Position numbers and translations under genes: made by a program | Notes under the pieces: model-generated | What the model was told of the DNA's origin: nothing | The model's database searches: none | Seen by the model: only the letters and a program-made list of their open reading frames with translations | Part shown: one piece after another, positions 59,901-64,000 of the stretch | How positions within the stretch are numbered: position 1 is the first letter of the stretch | Layout: each line of letters begins with the position of its first letter | Assembly (NCBI RefSeq): GCF_901933205.1 | Contig: NC_044585.1 | Span: forward strand, 5,394,001-5,458,000 | Length of the DNA: 64,000 bases | Reading direction: 5' to 3' | Origin: Camarhynchus parvulus | Lineage: Eukaryota; Chordata; Aves; Passeriformes; Thraupidae

Positions 59901-62900
59901 GGCACCAAGATGAGGAAAAGCCAAGCTGGGAAGCAGGTGGGAGAAGAGGAGATGTGCACATAAAGGAAAAAGAACAAATTGTGAAATAAATACCTGCAAC
60001 TGATGGACTATTCTTGAAAAAGTATGCTGCAGAAGCAGTGGGAATGATCATAAAACATGAGCTGAAAATTAGTTAATTCATGTTGTTTGTTCATTTAATC
60101 TACATCTGTAAGAAAAGCTGCTTTAGGATAGTCTTGCAAAATCCTCTCAAACTAAACATAGTACATACCATCATTTCATAAGGCACATTTCAACCTGACA
60201 CACTCAGTTTGTGGCTCCAGACATGAGTCAGTGCTGTTGTGCTTCAGGCACAACAGCAGTAAACTCAGAAAGAGAAGGCAGAAATGTCCAGAAGGCAGAG
60301 CAGGGCGGTGATCCAGGGAGCAGTTTCAGATGCGGTGCCCCAGCCCACTCCTGCTGCACCGTCTGGCAAGACCGATGTCTCCTAAACACTGTGTTACAAT
60401 TGCTCTCTCTGCCAAAGGGCGATAATGTTATTTCATCAACCTTTGTAGAGGGTTACCTTTATCCAACTTAATCTATTTTGTTTAGGATTTTGACATTTGA
60501 AAAGGCTAACTTAAACAGTCTTCCTCTTAGAAAGCTTTTCTTCTGGTGACAAGTCTAGATATTCTTCCTTGTAAACTTCATGGTCAAAATCACAAGCCTT
60601 CACAAGAGAGGAAATATTTCTACAGCCCAGAATCTAAAATAGGTCAAAATGTGATTATCAGTACAGTCATATTTCACTCCCTTTTCTGAGTCAATCATGC
60701 TTTGGTAATTCTTGAATTACTTTTTTCCTTGAAAGCCGAAGGAAGCATTTTAGAACACTTAGTACTTAAAATATTACACTTACTGTACTGGCCAGTGGTA
60801 TTTTCTAGTAAAGCATAACTTTGTCTTTTTGAACACAAAAGTTTGTTCACAATATTGTAGAGTGAACATCCTTCTTTTATCTTACCCTAAAGATATGCAA
60901 ATATTTAGCAAGAATAATACTGGCCCTGTTCCACCACACCAGGCCCAGCCTAGTTTCATATATGAAGAGGTAAAATTTAAGGAAAACATCAAACAATTAG
61001 ATGGACTTCAAAGCTGTATTCCTTTCAGTCTATATCCTTCTAGGTAACCTGTGTTGCTGGAGCAGGCAGTGGCCTCAGACAGAACTAAAGCCATGTCACA
61101 GCAGGTGCTTCTAAGATTTAATAAAAAGTGAATTCTTATTCTCTAACCTTAACTAACAAGTAAACAAAGGAAAACACAAACAAACTCTCTCTATTCATAT
61201 GGCTTCCCTAGCAGTGACCAGTGGGAAAAGGACTGCTCTTAATGTAAATCCAAATTCTGATCAGTAAAAGACCTCTTGAACTGCCTTGCTTGGCACTTGT
61301 AGCATGTACATTTACCTAATGAACTTTGCTTATCTAAATTATATTTCTTCCTTAGGCTCAAAGCCCTGCTGTGTTTCTATAGAAAATTTCTACCTCTCAA
61401 TGCTCCATGTTGTTTAGAAGTGTGATTACTGTTACCCTTGATAATATCCTGAACTTTCCTAGCACACAACTTTCCCTTAAAACCTCCAAGTACTTCATGG
61501 CTAATTTACAGTGAGAGTCAGATATGAGAAAACCCTTTCCTGAAGCAGCAGGAACAAAGAAATTTGGGTCATAAAGGAACTCCGCAGCAGACCAGTACAT
61601 AAATCAGTGTTCAACCAATCACACTTTTTCTTGTTAATGTTGTATAATGTATTTGGTTTCTTTTGCATCATCAGCTTTTATTAACAAAAGACTTTATTTA
61701 ACACTGAATTTGGTAGGTATCTAGGTGGGGGTGGGGAAAAAAGATGGCTTGCTTTCAAATAGATCCACATGCATCTTCTTTTCATCATTAGAATAAATTT
61801 CCGGAGAGGTGAGCAGAGGTTTAGCTGCATGACTCTCATTAATGTTAACTTTATTTCAGTAATGAGGTGAAAGTACAATCACTGGAGCTAATATAATCAG
61901 AGTGATGAGACAAAAGTCTGCCGCTGTAAATACTGCTAAGGAATATGACATTGACAATGCTGATAGGCAAGGAAAAATAGGTGTCAGGAGCAAAATGATG
62001 CAGTGAGGGTAAAGACCATGCCTTTAGGTAAAATAGTACAGCTGAAAACTGCCAGGAGCTGCTGCAGTGATATGAATGCCCTGACACTGGTCACAGGTCC
62101 ATCTGCAAGGGACTGAGCACAACAATCCTCAGCCTTACTGATTCAAAAAAAAAAAACAACTGAGGAAGCAGGGGGCAAAAAGTCCTGTGCCCTTAAAAGT
62201 CATTTAGGAAGGATAAGGAGAATTAAGCAGTAGTGAAAAAAGGAACATTGAGATAAAACAAAACAGCAGGTATGGGAAATCAAAAGCTATTGTGACAGCC
62301 CCAGAATACAATCCCAGTTATATATTGCACCAGAAAGACCTCAGACAATGAAAAGTGAGAGCACCATCGTGCCACTGCACTCCATTACTTTAGCTAATAG
62401 AATGATCTGAACTGAACAAGGCTGGGAAGATTTTTATAGCAATTAGCAAACCTGTTAGTGCCCATTTTTCTTCTGCACAACACATGAACAAAAGAAAAGC
62501 AGATGCAGCTATTAAGGGAAAGTAACAGGAAAAAAAAGGTGGGAAGACAGGCAATGAGTTGGGTAACTCTGCAAAAATAAAAGTAGTAATTACATATTTA
62601 TATTACAAAACCAGTACACAAGGATTTTTAGCTTTGCAATAAAAAATACACTGTAATACTCCAATAAATATACAGCACATAATCATCCACGCCCAAGTCC
62701 TACTAGTAGAGCAGGAACAGAGGAAACATAATGTATACATTCACTCTATATAATACTTGCAACATTCACTACCTCTGGAAGCAGCTCTGTATTACTTTAT
62801 CCAGATACCATAAACACAAGGTTGTTTATTTTTTCTTTAAATCATGTGGAACTTATACACGGCAAGCTGTTTGTACTGAATCTATGAATTTAACTTAGAG

Positions 62901-62961
62901 CTACAAATGAAGTGCATTTATAATGACGTGAACAAGATGTGCCCTTTTCACTTGATTTCAG

Positions 62962-63027
62962 TGTCTTACTGACCCTCTGGAGTGGAATTGCTCTGAACCT
63001 GCTGATGCCCAGCAGCAGATCTTGATG
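62962..63027 (+). other. Candidate plus-strand exon (unproven)
   Basis: A branch-like AATGACG, a pyrimidine-rich acceptor (GCCCTTTTCACTTGATTTCAG|TGTC) and a donor (CTTGATG|GTAAGAA) bound 66 bp, exactly 22 codons open in phase 0 (CLTDPLEWNCSEPADAQQQI). This is one of the cleaner plus-strand candidates. No family is recognised. Confidence 0.18.
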
Positions 63028-63545
63028 GTAAGAACTCATGCTTTTTGGGGTAAGACAAGGCATATCTGGGTTTGCCATCCTGGCTTGCTTCATTGTCCTA
63101 GTCATTGTTTTTGCAGAAATACAACCAGAGCCAAAAGAACCCTGATCAATATGTCTTTGTTGTGTAGCCCTGAATTAACTACATCTCACTTTCCTTTGAC
63201 AGCGACACAGATCACAGGCAGCTGCTGCTTCCCCTATGAGAAACACGGATTCTGGAAAGCATATTCATTATCTGGCTGTTAAAAGCAATGGAGCATGCAA
63301 GCCTCACCCTGCCTGGGCTACCTGAGACATCAACAGCTCCCTTTGATTAAGTGACTGCCAGCTAGTCACCTTCTCACTCTAACCTTGATGTGGCAGCACT
63401 GTGACAAGTGCATACAGTGTTAACATCACAAAATGTTCACAAATAGATAGCTTAATTTGTTTTAATAGCCCGGTCCCTCACAGCATTTGAGCAGCAAACT
63501 CTGGGTTTGAGGACAGAATATATCAGCTCTTTACATGGAACTTAC

Positions 63546-63688
63546 CTGCAAGCCAGCTGGCAGGAAGCCAAGGAGAATCCTGAGAGGTCCAAAGCTCTCA
63601 GTCTTTACCCAGCTTACAACACTTAATAAATTCCAAAGGAATTGCACCCACCCCAGCTGCACCATTTTTAAGTTGCAGGACCCGGGAT
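63546..63688 (-). other. Candidate minus-strand exon (unproven)
   Basis: On the minus strand an acceptor (AAAGTCAGTATTTCAG|ATCC, behind a T-rich stretch) opens a 143-bp interval that ends at a perfect donor, CTTGCAG|GTAAGT. One frame is open throughout, entering after two bases and leaving in phase 0. It contains a Met followed by a hydrophobic stretch (QLGWVQFLWNLLSVVSWV) that could act as a signal anchor if translated. No domain is recognised. Its exit phase fits the entry phase of the candidate exon at 57374-57431. It could be coding, a lncRNA exon, or a decoy. Confidence 0.25.
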
Positions 63689-64000
63689 CTGAAATACTGA
63701 CTTTAAAAAATTACAGCTTCTTAATACATCCCCTGTAGCTGAATATTGCTTGTGTACCAAAAACACCCTCAAACCTGAATGCATTTCCATTTCATAATCA
63801 GAAACAACTGAGACAACACAGGTTGAAATTTGATTTTTATTTCACTCATCTTGCAGTCGCTGTCAGTCGCCAACTCCCACAATGTTTTCATGGGTCTGAA
63901 AACATTTGTGGCTTGTTTTTTTGAGCTGCTGGAGTAAGATAGTTATGTAGTTTTTACACAAGAAATAAGAATTCAACCTCTGCAATTGTAAAGAGGAACT

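Larger units (their letters stand above)
57432..63545. other. Mostly gene-free stretch
   Basis: The region includes the block at 59.6-59.9 kb and the small candidate exon at 62.96 kb. An isolated octamer ATGCAAAT lies at 60895-60902. No gene or young repeat is recognised. Confidence 0.5.

Noticed and set aside
1..64000. Prokaryotic or phage features, CRISPR arrays, operons
   Set aside because: No long frames, ribosome binding sites or regularly spaced repeats. CR1 and MIR elements show that the DNA is from an amniote nuclear genome.

Overview
The window looks like non-coding DNA from a bird, most likely a passerine (songbird). Three dated repeats support this. Two are 3' ends of CR1 LINEs (18811-18971 and 47583-47886). 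The third, at 56383-56526, joins a decayed tRNA-Ile-like head to a CR1 3' tail, which is the architecture of the passerine SINE TguSINE1. Older amniote MIR/CORE-SINE relics (5437-5560, 40340-40505, 43333-43440) sit in the same sequence. The sequence is AT-leaning, and reading frames are short in all six frames. There are no operons, ribosome binding sites, prokaryotic promoters, CRISPR arrays or phage genes, and I recognise no protein family.

Layout. 1-5.4 kb: unique sequence with one candidate minus-strand exon. 5.4-16 kb: unique sequence with one MIR relic, simple T/G- and A-rich runs, a candidate minus-strand exon at 12.1 kb and a local CpG cluster at 15.5 kb. 16-19 kb: the longest non-repeat reading frame (minus strand, 158 codons), a 57-bp tandem duplication and a CR1 end. 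20-25 kb: two long pure pentanucleotide arrays, (GGGAA)n and (TTCTA)n, 1.9 kb apart, then an enhancer-like block. 25-41 kb: unique sequence with a homeodomain-site-rich block (29.5 kb), a GC-rich block with a perfect Maf/AP-1-type palindrome (34.15 kb), candidate exons and a MIR. 41-48 kb: a near-perfect 44-bp palindrome, a MIR and a CR1 end. 48-64 kb: candidate spliced exons on the minus strand, a 21-bp AT minisatellite and the SINE.

No gene can be called with confidence. The best hint of transcription is an asymmetry in consensus 5' splice sites. By eye I find seven CAG|GTRAG sites on the minus strand (63.5, 57.4, 50.3, 41.7, 36.7, 20.7 and 12.1 kb) and two on the plus strand. Each minus-strand site follows an acceptable splice acceptor with an open frame between. 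Their reading phases do not chain into one protein, so a minus-strand lncRNA, an intron of a larger gene, or chance all remain possible. Conservation of the regulatory-looking blocks is inferred from motif content only; no alignment was possible.
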